From Salinivibrio siamensis (GTDB lineage Bacteria; Pseudomonadota; Gammaproteobacteria; Enterobacterales; Vibrionaceae), in assembly GCF_001996005.1 (NCBI RefSeq), contig NZ_MUFB01000002.1:24001-88000 (forward strand): a stretch of DNA of 64,000 nt. The letters are read 5' to 3'. Positions 47,287-57,784 of this stretch are shown here, one piece after another (the first letter of the stretch is position 1; each line of letters starts with the position of its first letter). Below the pieces are notes generated by a model. It made no database searches, was not told the DNA's origin, and was given only the letters and a program-made list of their open reading frames with translations. The position numbers and the translations under genes are program-made.

Positions 47287-47682
47287 ATGCGTTTATCGCT
47301 AGACAGTCAGGATCCGACGCCTAAATTTCAGCAGCTGATTGATCAAATTCAACGGCAAATTGCCAGCGGCACCCTCTACCCCGGCGCGCGCCTTCCCTCG
47401 GTGCGGCAACTGGCCAAAACATTGGCGATGAACCCAATGACGGTGTCGCGCAGCTATCAACAGTTGGCCGACGAGGGCTGGCTGGAGCGCTTGCCCGGTG
47501 TGGGCATGCAGGTGAGTGAAACCATGCGCCCGGCTGAGCCCGAGCAGCGTTTGCAATATGTTGAAGCAACGCTGGCGCAATTTATTCATGCGACCAGCGA
47601 AGCAGGCTACAGTAAGTCAGAAGCCATGGCGCTGATCATGACCCATTGGGAGCGTTATAGCGGTGATCAGGCGTTGGAGTAA
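47287..47682 (+). CDS. GntR family regulator, YtrA type
   Basis: A 131-residue short GntR-family protein. The winged helix-turn-helix (YPGARLPSVRQLAKTLAMNPMTVSRSYQQL, residues about 33-62) is typical. The remaining 45 residues are too short for the usual effector domain, placing it in the YtrA branch, whose members normally sit beside ABC transporter genes. None is adjacent here. It overlaps the convergent recG by 16 bp at the stop. Confidence 0.88.
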   Translation: MRLSLDSQDPTPKFQQLIDQIQRQIASGTLYPGARLPSVRQLAKTLAMNPMTVSRSYQQLADEGWLERLPGVGMQVSETMRPAEPEQRLQYVEATLAQFIHATSEAGYSKSEAMALIMTHWERYSGDQALE

Positions 47683-49745
47683 TGGGTTTTATGCCCCAGC
47701 CAGCGGAGAATAATCGCATCCGCATGTTGTGGGTAATGTTGATGGATATGGGTCGCCAGTTTTTGTACTTCAGGGATCAGCGCTTGGTCTCTCACCAAGT
47801 CGGCGATTTTAAATTCGGCCAAGCCCGTTTGCCGAGTCCCCAATAGTTCACCCGGCCCGCGGATTTCGAGATCGCGCTGGGCGATAACAAAGCCATCATT
47901 ACTGTCGCGCAGTACCCCAAGCCGCTGACTCGCGGTTTTAGATAAGGGTGCATGGTACAGCAGCACACAATGACTGGCGACTGCGCCTCGGCCGACACGG
48001 CCACGTAACTGGTGCAACTGTGCGAGCCCCAGCCGTTCTGGGTTTTCAATGATCATTAAACTGGCATTGGGCACATCGACTCCCACTTCAATCACAGTGG
48101 TCGCTACCAATAACTGCAGTTCGCCTTGCTTAAAAGCGTCCATCACCGCTTGCTTGTCCGTCGCTTTCATTCGCCCGTGAACCAAACCAATTTCCAGGTT
48201 GGGTAGGGCGTCTTTGAGTGCGGTGGCCGTGTCTTCGGCGGCTTGCGCTTCTAAGGCGTCGGACTCTTCAATCAAGGTGCATACCCAATACGCTTGTCGA
48301 CCGGCGGCACAGGCGGCACTGACGCGGGCGATGATATCGTCACGGCGGGTGTCGGGGACGGCAACGGTTTGAATGGGGGTACGACCTGGGGGTAACTCAT
48401 CAATCACTGAGGTTTCTAAATCGGCATAGGCGGTCATCGCCAAGGTACGAGGAATGGGGGTCGCGGTCATGATCAACTGGTGTGGATGCGCACCTTGTTG
48501 CTCGCCTTTTTCACGCAGCGCAAGACGCTGATGAACGCCAAAGCGGTGTTGCTCATCAATAATCACCAGTGCTAAGCGGTGGAACCGGACACTGGCTTGA
48601 AATAACGCATGAGTACCGACCACCATTTGTGTTTTGCCATCTGCAACTTGTGCCAGGGTGTCTTCGCGTGCTTTTCCTTTTAACTTGCCAGCCAGCCAAC
48701 CAACCTGAATTCCCAATGGCTCAAGCCACTGGGCAAAGTTGGTGGCGTGTTGCTCGGCCAAGAGCTCGGTCGGTGCCATCAATGCCACTTGATGGCCTTG
48801 CTCAATCGCTTGCAAGGCGGCGAGGACGGCCACCAAGGTCTTACCCGCGCCGACATCCCCTTGCACGAGGCGCATCATTGGAAATGGTTTGGCTAAATCG
48901 GTACTGATCTCGCTCACCACTCGGGTTTGTGCGCCGGTGGGAGTGAAAGGCAGGTTATCTAAAAGACGCTGTCCCAGTGACTGACTGGGCGCGAGTGCAA
49001 ACCCTTTCACTTGCTGTGCCTGGTGGCGCACAGACAGCATCGACAGGTGCTGGGCAAGGAGCTCTTCAATGATTAAGCGCCGCTGAGCGGGATGTTGACC
49101 GGTTAATAGATCCTCTAGCGCGGTATCTGGCGGTGGGCGATGTAATAGGTGCAACGCCTCGCGCAATGAGAGTTGTCGATCGTACAAGCCTTCGGGCAGC
49201 AGCTCGTCGACGCCACTTTTATCCAGCAACGCCAGCGTTTGATCGGTCAGGCTGCGCAGGGTCGCTTGGCGCAGCCCCTCCGTGGTGGGATACACGGGGG
49301 TCAGGGTTTCTTCCATCACCAATTCGGTGGGCTCAGAAAACACCTGATACTCGGGGTGAATGATCTCCAGCCCGTGCTTTCCGCGTTTGAGTTCGCCGTA
49401 GGCTTTCACTTGCTTGCCGACCGCTAAACTGTTTTTCATCGCGGCATTAAAATTGAAAAACCGTAGTGTTAACGCGCCGCTGCCATCTTGCACCCGGACG
49501 GTGAGCATCCGGCGGCGACCAAATACGGTATCGTTGTGGGTGATCTCACCTTCGATAGTCGCATGTTGGCCAGGTAAGAGGCTAGCGACCGGCCAGACAC
49601 GGGTACGATCTTCATAGCGATAAGGCAGGTGAAACAACACGTCCTGCACTGTATGCAGGCCAACTTTTGCCAGTTTTTCTGCCATCTTATTGCCAACACC
49701 GCTTAAGGTATCGACAGTAACGGCACTCAGCATGGAAGATCGCAT
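47667..49745 (-). CDS. recG: ATP-dependent DNA helicase RecG
   Basis: A 692-residue helicase that remodels stalled forks and Holliday junctions. It has the N-terminal wedge/OB domain (HLPYRYEDRTRVWP near residue 40), Walker A GDVGAGKT near residue 293, Walker B DEQHRFG near 395, motif III TATPIPRTLA near 425, and the C-terminal helicase domain with VIEVGVDVPNA and QLRGRVGRG. Start at 49743-49745 fits; an internal ATG 12 bases in is an alternative. It closes the gmk-rpoZ-spoT-trmH-recG series, all on the minus strand. Confidence 0.96.
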   Translation of the reverse strand: MRSSMLSAVTVDTLSGVGNKMAEKLAKVGLHTVQDVLFHLPYRYEDRTRVWPVASLLPGQHATIEGEITHNDTVFGRRRMLTVRVQDGSGALTLRFFNFNAAMKNSLAVGKQVKAYGELKRGKHGLEIIHPEYQVFSEPTELVMEETLTPVYPTTEGLRQATLRSLTDQTLALLDKSGVDELLPEGLYDRQLSLREALHLLHRPPPDTALEDLLTGQHPAQRRLIIEELLAQHLSMLSVRHQAQQVKGFALAPSQSLGQRLLDNLPFTPTGAQTRVVSEISTDLAKPFPMMRLVQGDVGAGKTLVAVLAALQAIEQGHQVALMAPTELLAEQHATNFAQWLEPLGIQVGWLAGKLKGKAREDTLAQVADGKTQMVVGTHALFQASVRFHRLALVIIDEQHRFGVHQRLALREKGEQQGAHPHQLIMTATPIPRTLAMTAYADLETSVIDELPPGRTPIQTVAVPDTRRDDIIARVSAACAAGRQAYWVCTLIEESDALEAQAAEDTATALKDALPNLEIGLVHGRMKATDKQAVMDAFKQGELQLLVATTVIEVGVDVPNASLMIIENPERLGLAQLHQLRGRVGRGAVASHCVLLYHAPLSKTASQRLGVLRDSNDGFVIAQRDLEIRGPGELLGTRQTGLAEFKIADLVRDQALIPEVQKLATHIHQHYPQHADAIILRWLGHKTHYSNA

Positions 49746-49784
49746 CCGTTTCTCTATTTGGTTAGCGCTGGCTATTGTACATGA

Positions 49785-50486
49785 CTACCGTGCGTGTTTA
49801 GCCGCTTGCATCTGTGCCCACCACGCCTCGTCCGCCACGATTTGACCATGTTCATCTAAAGGCGGATAAGGCAAACCTTTTTGTTTTGCCACCCGGGCAA
49901 GTACCGGATGGCCGCGCTCGAACAAAATGTGGTGGACTTCGTGTTCGGGTAAGCGGGTTTTATCCTGTTGATACATGCCAGCCGCTTGGCGCTGGCGCTG
50001 TGCTTCGTACAAAATCAAGGCACTGGCCACTGACACATTAAGTGACTGTACCATACCCACCATAGGAATGAGGATGTCTTGGTCTGCTTTATCCAGTGCT
50101 TCGCGACTGATGCCTTGTTTTTCTTGCCCCAGCACGATGGCAGTCGGACGGGTGTAGTCAATCTCGCGAAAATCGACCGCGGTATCCGATAAGTTGGTGA
50201 CTAACACCTGCATCCCTTGGGCTTGCATGGTATCAAACGCTTCTTCCGTGGTGTTGTGAGTCACCACATCTATCCAGTTGCGTGAACCGGCCGATGTGCC
50301 CCCGAGGGTGCGCATCTTGGTGCCTTCTGGCCACACGGCATGCATGCGATGAATCCCCACAGCGTCGGCGGTGCGAATGATAGCGGAAATATTATTGGGT
50401 TTATGAACTTGCTCCATGCAGACAGTGAGATCAGGCTGGCGTTGGGCCAAGACCTGATGAATGCGTTCAAAGCGTTCAGGGGTCAT
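49785..50486 (-). CDS. trmH: tRNA (guanosine(18)-2'-O)-methyltransferase TrmH
   Basis: A 233-residue SPOUT-class methyltransferase making Gm18 in tRNA. The three SPOUT motifs are visible: VHKPNNISAIIRTADAVG near residue 25 (Asn and Arg of motif 1), IVLGQEKQGIS near 118, and IPMVGMVQSLNVSVASALIL near 137, which forms the trefoil knot. A basic C-terminal tail extends the protein. It lies between spoT and recG in conserved order. Confidence 0.95.
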   Translation of the reverse strand: MTPERFERIHQVLAQRQPDLTVCMEQVHKPNNISAIIRTADAVGIHRMHAVWPEGTKMRTLGGTSAGSRNWIDVVTHNTTEEAFDTMQAQGMQVLVTNLSDTAVDFREIDYTRPTAIVLGQEKQGISREALDKADQDILIPMVGMVQSLNVSVASALILYEAQRQRQAAGMYQQDKTRLPEHEVHHILFERGHPVLARVAKQKGLPYPPLDEHGQIVADEAWWAQMQAAKHAR

Positions 50487-50509
50487 GATTCAATTCCGTA
50501 AATGGCAGA

Positions 50510-50544
50510 CGAAAAACAAATGCGCCCGCCAAAAAGGACGGGCG
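50510..50544 (-). terminator. Probable terminator between spoT and trmH
   Basis: An inverted repeat with arms at 50523-50530 and 50536-50544 (one bulge) is followed on the minus strand by a T-rich stretch (A-rich at 50512-50520 on the plus strand). It sits about 25 bp past the spoT stop and may reduce readthrough into trmH. Confidence 0.55.
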
Positions 50545-50568
50545 ACGGGCAATAGTGTATTGAGGCGA

Positions 50569-52668
50569 TCAGTTTTTCTGGCGGCTAACCTTCACCACGT
50601 TAGGCATCACCCGCAGGCGGCGCATGATATTGGCTAGGTGCACTCTGTCTTTGGTCGTTAGGCGAACAAAGATAGTGTACAAGCGGCCATCGCGCTCTTC
50701 GGTGGTTAGCCCTTGGATATTGGAGCCGGTTGATGCAATGGTATTGGTTAAATCTGCCAGCGCCCCTTGATGGTTTTGCATATCCACACGCACCCGTGTG
50801 CTGAACTCTTGTTCAAAATCGTCCGCCCACTCGACCGGCATATATTTATCCGGCTCTTGGCGGTGGCCGCGGATGTTAGCACAGGTTTCACGGTGGATAA
50901 CCAAGCCTTTACCTGGGCTGACATGGGCAATGATCGGGTCACCTGGGATTGGGCGACAGCAATTGGCATAGGTGACCAAGATACCATCGGCACCACGGAT
51001 AGGCATTTTGCCCTCGGTGGGGGCCGCCGGGTCTTGATCTAGCAAGCGACGTGCGATCACTACGCTCATGAGTTCGCCAAGGCCAATCGACGCCAGTAAG
51101 TCGTCGCTGGTTTTCAGCTTTAAGTCACTCAGTACTGCCTCAACCCGCTCAGGGTTGATATCCGGCAGGTTTTGCTCTCCAAGCGCATGATTGAGCAGAC
51201 GACGCCCTAAGGTCACCGACTCTTCACGGCGCATGGTTTTCAGCACTTGACGAATTTTCGTCCGGGCCCGCGCGGTCACTACATAGTTAAGCCAAGCCGC
51301 GTTGGGGCGCGCGCCGGGTGCGGTGATAATCTCTACTGTTTGACCATTTTTGAGCGGTTGACTTAGCGGGTAAGGTTGACGATTAACCCGCGCCCCGACA
51401 CAGGTATTGCCCACATCGGTATGGACGGCATAGGCAAAGTCGACCGCGGTGGCATCGACAGGGAGCTCGACAATCCGCCCTTTGGGGGTAAAGACGTACA
51501 GCTCATCGGGGAAGAGATCCGATTTGACGCTCTCAATAAATTCAAACGAGCTACCGGCACTTTGTTGGAGCTCAATAATGTTTTGCATCCAGCGCTGCGC
51601 CCGTTTCTGTGCGGTGGTGCCAGAGGGCCTGTCGGCACCGCTTTTATACGCCCAGTGTGCCGCGACCCCTTTGTCGGCCATTTGATCCATGTCTTCGGTA
51701 CGAATTTGTACTTCCACCGGGACACCATGTGGGCCAATCATAGAGGTGTGCAGTGATTGATACCCGTTGGCTTTAGGCACCGCGATATAGTCTTTGAGCC
51801 GGCCCGGGCGTGGCTTATACAAGTTATGCATTTGCCCTAGCACGCGATAGCAGGTATCAAGATCACCCACAATCACTCGAAACGCGTATAAATCCATGAT
51901 GGTATGGAAACGCTGCTCTTTATTCTTCATCTTGTTATAGATGGAGTAGAGATTTTTCTCTCGGCCCAGCACACGGGCGTTAATCCCGGCATCTTCCAAA
52001 CGACCTTCAATTTCCGCATGGATTTTTTGGATCATCTCTTTGCGATTGCCCCGCGCTTGCGCGATCACCTTTTTAAGGACGCGGTAGCGATTGGGGTACA
52101 AGGCCTCAAAGCCGAGCTCTTCAAGCTCCACCTTTATATTATGGATACCCAAGCGGTGGGCGAGAGGGGCGAAGATTTCTAGCGTTTCACGGGCAATACG
52201 GCGTTTTTTGTCTGGGCGGAGGGCGCCCAAGGTACGCATATTGTGGGTGCGGTCACTCAATTTTATCAGGATCACGCGAATGTCATGGGCCATCGCCATG
52301 ACCATTTTGCGAAAGTTCTCGGCTTGGGCTTCTTTACGGTCGCGAAATTTAAGCTTATCAAGCTTAGAGACGCCGTCGACCAAGTCAGCCACCACATCAC
52401 CAAAGCGTTGCTGCAGATCGTCTTTGGTCACCTCAGTGTCCTCAATGACATCATGCAGCAATGCCGCCATCAGGGTTTCACAGTCCAAGCGCATTTCCGC
52501 CAAGATCCGTGCCACCGCGATGGGGTGAATGATATAAGGTTCGCCGGTTGAGCGAGTTTGCCCGTCGTGGGCATCCCTGGCTACTAGGTAGGCTTGCCGA
52601 AGCGCTTCAAGCTGTGACTCCGGCAAATACTGGCTAGCAACTTCTTTCAGGCTATCAAATAGATACAA
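50569..52668 (-). CDS. spoT: Bifunctional (p)ppGpp synthetase/hydrolase SpoT
   Basis: A 699-residue stringent-response enzyme. The N-terminal HD hydrolase domain is intact (MAALLHDVIEDTEVT near residue 65, with HD), followed by the synthetase domain (YSIYNKMKNKEQRF and MDLYAFRVIV near residue 245-265, with the conserved Tyr/Arg segment YQSLHTSMIGP). Then come TGS (VFTPKGRIVELP near residue 390), the helical region, and a C-terminal ACT domain (TRVRVDMQNHQGALADL near 625). It balances ppGpp made under nutrient stress. It follows rpoZ by 27 bp. Confidence 0.96.
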   Translation of the reverse strand: MYLFDSLKEVASQYLPESQLEALRQAYLVARDAHDGQTRSTGEPYIIHPIAVARILAEMRLDCETLMAALLHDVIEDTEVTKDDLQQRFGDVVADLVDGVSKLDKLKFRDRKEAQAENFRKMVMAMAHDIRVILIKLSDRTHNMRTLGALRPDKKRRIARETLEIFAPLAHRLGIHNIKVELEELGFEALYPNRYRVLKKVIAQARGNRKEMIQKIHAEIEGRLEDAGINARVLGREKNLYSIYNKMKNKEQRFHTIMDLYAFRVIVGDLDTCYRVLGQMHNLYKPRPGRLKDYIAVPKANGYQSLHTSMIGPHGVPVEVQIRTEDMDQMADKGVAAHWAYKSGADRPSGTTAQKRAQRWMQNIIELQQSAGSSFEFIESVKSDLFPDELYVFTPKGRIVELPVDATAVDFAYAVHTDVGNTCVGARVNRQPYPLSQPLKNGQTVEIITAPGARPNAAWLNYVVTARARTKIRQVLKTMRREESVTLGRRLLNHALGEQNLPDINPERVEAVLSDLKLKTSDDLLASIGLGELMSVVIARRLLDQDPAAPTEGKMPIRGADGILVTYANCCRPIPGDPIIAHVSPGKGLVIHRETCANIRGHRQEPDKYMPVEWADDFEQEFSTRVRVDMQNHQGALADLTNTIASTGSNIQGLTTEERDGRLYTIFVRLTTKDRVHLANIMRRLRVMPNVVKVSRQKN

Positions 52669-52695
52669 ACGGCCTGTCCCTGATAAATGCAGCGT

Positions 52696-52968
52696 TTAAC
52701 GTTGACCCGAAATGGTGCTTACCGCGGCCATTTCAGCGGCTTCTTGCTCTTGCTTTTCCTGACGCTCACGCGCGTCGAGGACTTCTTTGTTGATCAGTCC
52801 TTCTTCAACTTCACGCAAAGAGATCACTGTGTACTTGTCGTTTTCTTCTGCGACGAGGGCATCTTTGCCACCCGTTTGCATTTGACGGGCGCGGCGAGCC
52901 GCAACCAGAACGAGATCGAAGCGGTTACCAATTTTTTCAACGGCGTCTTGAACAGTTACGCGTGCCAT
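52696..52968 (-). CDS. rpoZ: RNA polymerase omega subunit RpoZ
   Basis: A 90-residue protein starting [29 protein letters not shown], the standard omega N-terminus. It folds the beta-prime subunit and, in relatives, forms one ppGpp site. GGAGTC lies upstream of the ATG at 52966-52968. It sits between gmk and spoT, the order conserved in gammaproteobacteria. Confidence 0.97.
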   Translation of the reverse strand: MARVTVQDAVEKIGNRFDLVLVAARRARQMQTGGKDALVAEENDKYTVISLREVEEGLINKEVLDARERQEKQEQEAAEMAAVSTISGQR

Positions 52969-53082
52969 GAAGGACTCCAGCTATGTCATCAATAGGTCAT
53001 TCAAAATGACCGAAAAGTATACAAAAGGCCGCGACCTATTGCCAGCGTTGGCTGGGGCAATGGCCACGTCTCAATGTGGTGG

Positions 53083-54085
<1,003 letters not shown>

Positions 54086-55003
54086 ATGGAAGGTACTCCC
54101 GATTTGTATCCCTCACGCGTCAATGGACAAGAAACGCTTTCCCCACGTCTAGACCCTGTTGTGTACGGCAGTGTGCAGCCAGAGGTACCGCATAGCTTAA
54201 GCTCGCACGAGCTGGATACGTTCGAGCGCCAAGGCTTTCTGGTGATGGATAATTACATGCCGGAAATGGTGGCACCGCTTAAACGTGAAATAACCCGTTT
54301 ACGCGATGATATGGCCGGCTATGAAGAGCTATACACCGAGCCGGATAGTGACGAGCTGCGCACCATTTTCAAACCTTTTGCCTACAGTGATTTGATTGAT
54401 CGCTTCTCACGCGATCCGCGCATTCTCAATAAAGTGCGGCAAATTTTGGGCTCGGACGCATATTTGATGCAATCGCGCGTCAATATTAAGCCTGCGTTTA
54501 AAGGCAAGTCGTTTCCTTGGCATTCTGACTTCGAGACTTGGCACGTTGAGGATGGAATGCCACGGATGCGAGCCGTGACCGTATGGTTAATGCTAACTGA
54601 CAACACCGAGCACAATGGGCCTTTGTATGTGATCCCCGGCTCACACCATCACTATGCGTCTTGTGAAGGCAACACCGGCGAAAAAAACTATCAGCAATCG
54701 CTGAAAAAACAAATGCTGGGTGTGCCCAAGCCAGAGACCATGGAGGCATTGTTAGAAGACAATGGCATTGCCTCGGTAACGGGACAAGCCGGTACCTTGG
54801 TGTTCCATGATTGTAACTTGATGCATGGTTCACCCGATAATATCGCCAACGACCCACGCTCAATTTTAATGTTTGTCTATAACAGTGTGGAGAATAAACC
54901 GGTGACGCCCTTTAGTGGGTTGTCACCGCGCCCCCACTATTTATCCAATCCCGACCAACGCCCCCTGCAGGCGGTTGAGTCACTCTGGCCGCTAGCTTCC
55001 TAG
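54086..55003 (+). CDS. ectD: Ectoine hydroxylase EctD
   Basis: A 305-residue Fe(II)/2-oxoglutarate dioxygenase that hydroxylates ectoine to 5-hydroxyectoine, an osmotic and heat protectant. The EctD signature FPWHSDFETWHVEDGMPRMR carries iron ligands His146 and Asp148; the distal His247 lies in HGSPDN, and the substrate-binding NIKPAF segment precedes it. The family length is about 300. ATG 54086 has AAGGAGG (54071-54077); an upstream ATG at 54068 overlaps the ribosome site. It is not next to ectABC, so ectoine must be made from a locus elsewhere or taken up. A terminator follows, so it is a single-gene unit. Confidence 0.92.
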   Translation: MEGTPDLYPSRVNGQETLSPRLDPVVYGSVQPEVPHSLSSHELDTFERQGFLVMDNYMPEMVAPLKREITRLRDDMAGYEELYTEPDSDELRTIFKPFAYSDLIDRFSRDPRILNKVRQILGSDAYLMQSRVNIKPAFKGKSFPWHSDFETWHVEDGMPRMRAVTVWLMLTDNTEHNGPLYVIPGSHHHYASCEGNTGEKNYQQSLKKQMLGVPKPETMEALLEDNGIASVTGQAGTLVFHDCNLMHGSPDNIANDPRSILMFVYNSVENKPVTPFSGLSPRPHYLSNPDQRPLQAVESLWPLAS

Positions 55004-55010
55004 CCCGACT

Positions 55011-55044
55011 AACGCCCACGTAGTTGTGGGCGTTTTTATTTTTT
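55011..55044 (+). terminator. Rho-independent terminator after ectD
   Basis: A perfect 9-bp stem (AACGCCCAC / GTGGGCGTT) with a 6-nt loop is followed by a T-rich run to 55044. Confidence 0.93.
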
Positions 55045-55134
55045 CTCTTTAAATCAGGGTTTTGCTATGCTGTCTCGATAATTGAACAAGCGTTTAATTA
55101 TCTCGCCAATTTCAACGACATTAAGGAGTTTCCG

Positions 55135-56238
55135 TTGAACACATCATTAAAAGCGACCTTGAGCGTGACGGCCACTGCCCTGAGTGTGGCCAGTGCCTTA
55201 TCTTATCCTTCTTTTGCCCAAGCCAGTGACAGTGCGCTCAGCGAACAACTTGGGATTGCCGATCACGCTGTGATTGCCCACCGTGGTGATTCTTACAATG
55301 CACCAGAATCAACCTTGCCGGCCTACCAACTTGCGTGTGAAGTGGGGGCCGATTATCTCGAGCTTGATCTGCAACGCACTCAAGACGGCAAACTGATTGC
55401 GGTGCATGACGACAACCTTAAGCGCAACACTAATATTGAGACAGTTTATCCTGAGCGTGCCGACGACCCGGTCAATACCTTTACTTGGGCAGAGCTGGAA
55501 AAGCTGGATGCGGGCAGCTGGTTTAATCAGTCATACCCAGAGCGTGCGCGTGAGAGCTTCCGCGGCTTGAAGCTAGTGACGCTGGATCAGGTACGTGAAA
55601 TCGCTGAAGACTGTGCCCATCAGCCAGGACTTTATATCGAAACCAAGGTGCCGGAGTTCTTCCCAGGGATTGAGCAGGATTTGAAGCAAGACTTGACCGA
55701 GCATGGTTGGTTAGATGACGACGCCAAAGGCAAAGTGATCCTGCAGACTTTTAATAAATCGAGCCTTGAAGCATTGCAAGATGTGATGCCAAACGTGCCA
55801 AAAATCTTGCTGCTATGGGCAGGCGATGGCTACATTCCGACCAAAGACAGCGCGCCGAAAGCGGATGATGAGTCCTACGCTCAGTACTATGCGCGCCAAG
55901 AAGTGGCCTCGAAAGCCGACTACGCAGAGTGGTTGGATTATGCCAAGGAGCACGGTGCCATCGGTGTAGGCCCGTCGGGCACGCAAGCCAACTTCGATGA
56001 TGCCTGGTCAAGCCAATTTAGCTATATGGACCTGGCGAAGACCTGGATGGTGGACATGAGCCATGAAAAAGGCTTATTGATGCACATGTACACCTTGGAC
56101 GATCGCGAAGATTTGATTCGTTACCGTGAGCGTGGCGTGGATGGCTTCTTTACCAACCGTCCTAACGTGGCGGTTAAAGCCTTAACCGACAGTGACGGTA
56201 AAGACATTGAAGCGACCTTAACGCAACTGGGTTATTAA
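55135..56238 (+). CDS. glpQ: Periplasmic glycerophosphodiester phosphodiesterase (GlpQ-like)
   Basis: A 367-residue secreted enzyme that hydrolyses glycerophosphodiesters to glycerol-3-phosphate and an alcohol. It has a Sec signal peptide with cleavage likely after PSFAQA. The GDPD catalytic core is visible: AHRGDSYNAPESTLPAY near residue 45 (His and Glu), YLELDLQRTQDGKLIAVHDD near residue 75 (metal-binding Glu/Asp and second His), and YIETKVPEF near 165. The start is TTG 55135 with AAGGAG at 55123-55128. Its product can be imported by GlpT encoded at 11.3 kb, but no clear GlpR box precedes it. Confidence 0.9.
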   Translation: MNTSLKATLSVTATALSVASALSYPSFAQASDSALSEQLGIADHAVIAHRGDSYNAPESTLPAYQLACEVGADYLELDLQRTQDGKLIAVHDDNLKRNTNIETVYPERADDPVNTFTWAELEKLDAGSWFNQSYPERARESFRGLKLVTLDQVREIAEDCAHQPGLYIETKVPEFFPGIEQDLKQDLTEHGWLDDDAKGKVILQTFNKSSLEALQDVMPNVPKILLLWAGDGYIPTKDSAPKADDESYAQYYARQEVASKADYAEWLDYAKEHGAIGVGPSGTQANFDDAWSSQFSYMDLAKTWMVDMSHEKGLLMHMYTLDDREDLIRYRERGVDGFFTNRPNVAVKALTDSDGKDIEATLTQLGY

Positions 56239-56266
56239 CCCCGCGCGTTAACCGTTTTTATCCTTT

Positions 56267-56297
56267 GAGCCCGCCTTATATTTGGTGGGCTTTTTAG
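56267..56297 (+). terminator. Rho-independent terminator after the phosphodiesterase gene
   Basis: An 8-bp stem (AGCCCGCC / GGTGGGCT, one wobble) with a loop of about 8 nt precedes a T run. Confidence 0.85.
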
Positions 56298-56449
56298 TTG
56301 GGGGCGAACGCTGGAGGGTTTGATGATCGGCTTAGTTCGCTAAGCAGACCCTCCGCGCCATGGATGGCGCGGCGGAGCCTCCAGGGAAGGATTGACGGCG
56401 TGTCTGTGTGCGAACTGAGCCGATGCCCCAAGGTTGACGTTTTGGCTCT

Positions 56450-57760
56450 CTATTCGCTCGCCATCAGTTTGGCTAGCGTACGTCGGTACATGGCATAAGC
56501 CACGGCGCCTGCGAGTAGGTTACCGATTAAGGCACCGGCAAACAGGCCAAACAGCTCGCCAATTTGTGCGCCTAGCCAGAGGCAGGGCAGGAAAAACGCA
56601 AATAGGCGGAGCGCAGAAATGGTTAGGGCGGTGTATGAGCGACCTAATGCATTGGTAATCGACACCATCAACATACACACCCCCAGAGCGCCAAGACTAA
56701 ATGGCACTAGCGTGAGGTGGGTGTACAAGATATCGGTGACTTGTTGATCGCTGGTCATCAAGTCCGCCAAGGGGGCGGCGGCAAGCCAGGTGACCAGTGC
56801 TATCAGCAATTGAAAGCCGAGAATAAACTGACAGGCTAACTTGACCAGATGCCGCACTTCGGTCAAATCGCCTTTACCCAGCAAACGACCCACCATGGGG
56901 GGCATTGACATGGTCAGCGCCAGCACCGAGACAATGGCGAAAAACTCAAAGCGTGAACCCAGCGCCCAGGCAGCCACTGCCGCTGAACCAAAGCTGGCGA
57001 GCAGCTTGGTCGCCAGCATAGATGACACCGGCGGCAGCAGTTGGCTTATCATCGCCGGCCCCATAATATGCCCAATCGAACCCACACTGTGTTTGATGTC
57101 TAAGTCTTGCCAGTCAAACGAAACCCAACCTTTACCAAACACGCGGGGCGCGACAATGGCGATGCCTGAGCCAAACGCAATTAAGGTGGCGACGGCCGCG
57201 CCATTAATGCCCCAATCGAGCCAAAAGATAAACACCGGATCGAGCGCGAGGTTTAATAAGCTGGTCACCACCATCATGGAGCCGGGCAACATGGTGTTTC
57301 CGTTGGCGCGTGCTAGGCTATAAAAGAAGTAGAGTACCGCGCCTGTCCAGGCACTGACTAACCAAATTTGCCAATAGCTATCAATTACCGGAAACACATT
57401 ATCCGGTGCATCCAGCAGCTGCAAGATGGGGTGGCGTAATGCATAGAGTAAACCGGCGAACAAGGCGACCCCTGTGGTGCCGATAAATAAAATTAAACCG
57501 CCGAGTTGTTTGGCGTAACGGCACTGATCGGCACCGAGCGCGCGCGAGATCACCGCCGTGGTCGCAATCCCGAGTCCGACTTGAATGCCGATAATGATCA
57601 TCTGAATCGGCAAGGTGAAGCCTTGCGCGGCGAGGGGAAACACGCCCAGCTGACCAATGAAAGCACTGTCAACGAGCTGAAAACTCATCAGTGACAGTAC
57701 GCCAAACAGCATGGGTAGGGTGGTCGAGAACAAGCGCTTTGCGCGAGAAGCAGACTCCAT
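56450..57760 (-). CDS. MATE family efflux transporter
   Basis: A 436-residue MATE transporter with twelve predicted helices in two halves. The N-terminal half opens with FSTTLPMLFGVLSLMSFQLVDSAFIGQL and the second half contains GSIGHIMGPAMISQLLPP. It is a distant paralogue of the DinF-like pump at 37.3 kb. Start at 57758-57760 (MESASRAKRLF) is chosen by the conserved helix 1 position; an in-frame GTG at 57821-57823 would add 21 residues but would overlap a terminator-like hairpin. Substrate unknown. Confidence 0.85.
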   Translation of the reverse strand: MESASRAKRLFSTTLPMLFGVLSLMSFQLVDSAFIGQLGVFPLAAQGFTLPIQMIIIGIQVGLGIATTAVISRALGADQCRYAKQLGGLILFIGTTGVALFAGLLYALRHPILQLLDAPDNVFPVIDSYWQIWLVSAWTGAVLYFFYSLARANGNTMLPGSMMVVTSLLNLALDPVFIFWLDWGINGAAVATLIAFGSGIAIVAPRVFGKGWVSFDWQDLDIKHSVGSIGHIMGPAMISQLLPPVSSMLATKLLASFGSAAVAAWALGSRFEFFAIVSVLALTMSMPPMVGRLLGKGDLTEVRHLVKLACQFILGFQLLIALVTWLAAAPLADLMTSDQQVTDILYTHLTLVPFSLGALGVCMLMVSITNALGRSYTALTISALRLFAFFLPCLWLGAQIGELFGLFAGALIGNLLAGAVAYAMYRRTLAKLMASE

Positions 57761-57784
57761 CAGGCACTCTTTGCTTAATTGGAT

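Noticed and set aside
52091-52551. Open frames of 100-145 codons antisense to spoT
   Set aside because: They are shadows of the conserved SpoT hydrolase domain without any recognisable motif.
55064-55090. Possible GlpR operator upstream of the GlpQ-like gene
   Set aside because: Half-sites resembling TGTTCG and GAACA are present but with two extra bases between them, so the palindrome spacing is wrong.
56841-57323. A 160-codon plus-strand open frame inside the MATE gene
   Set aside because: It is antisense to a clearly conserved transporter; its composition is that of a complementary-strand shadow.
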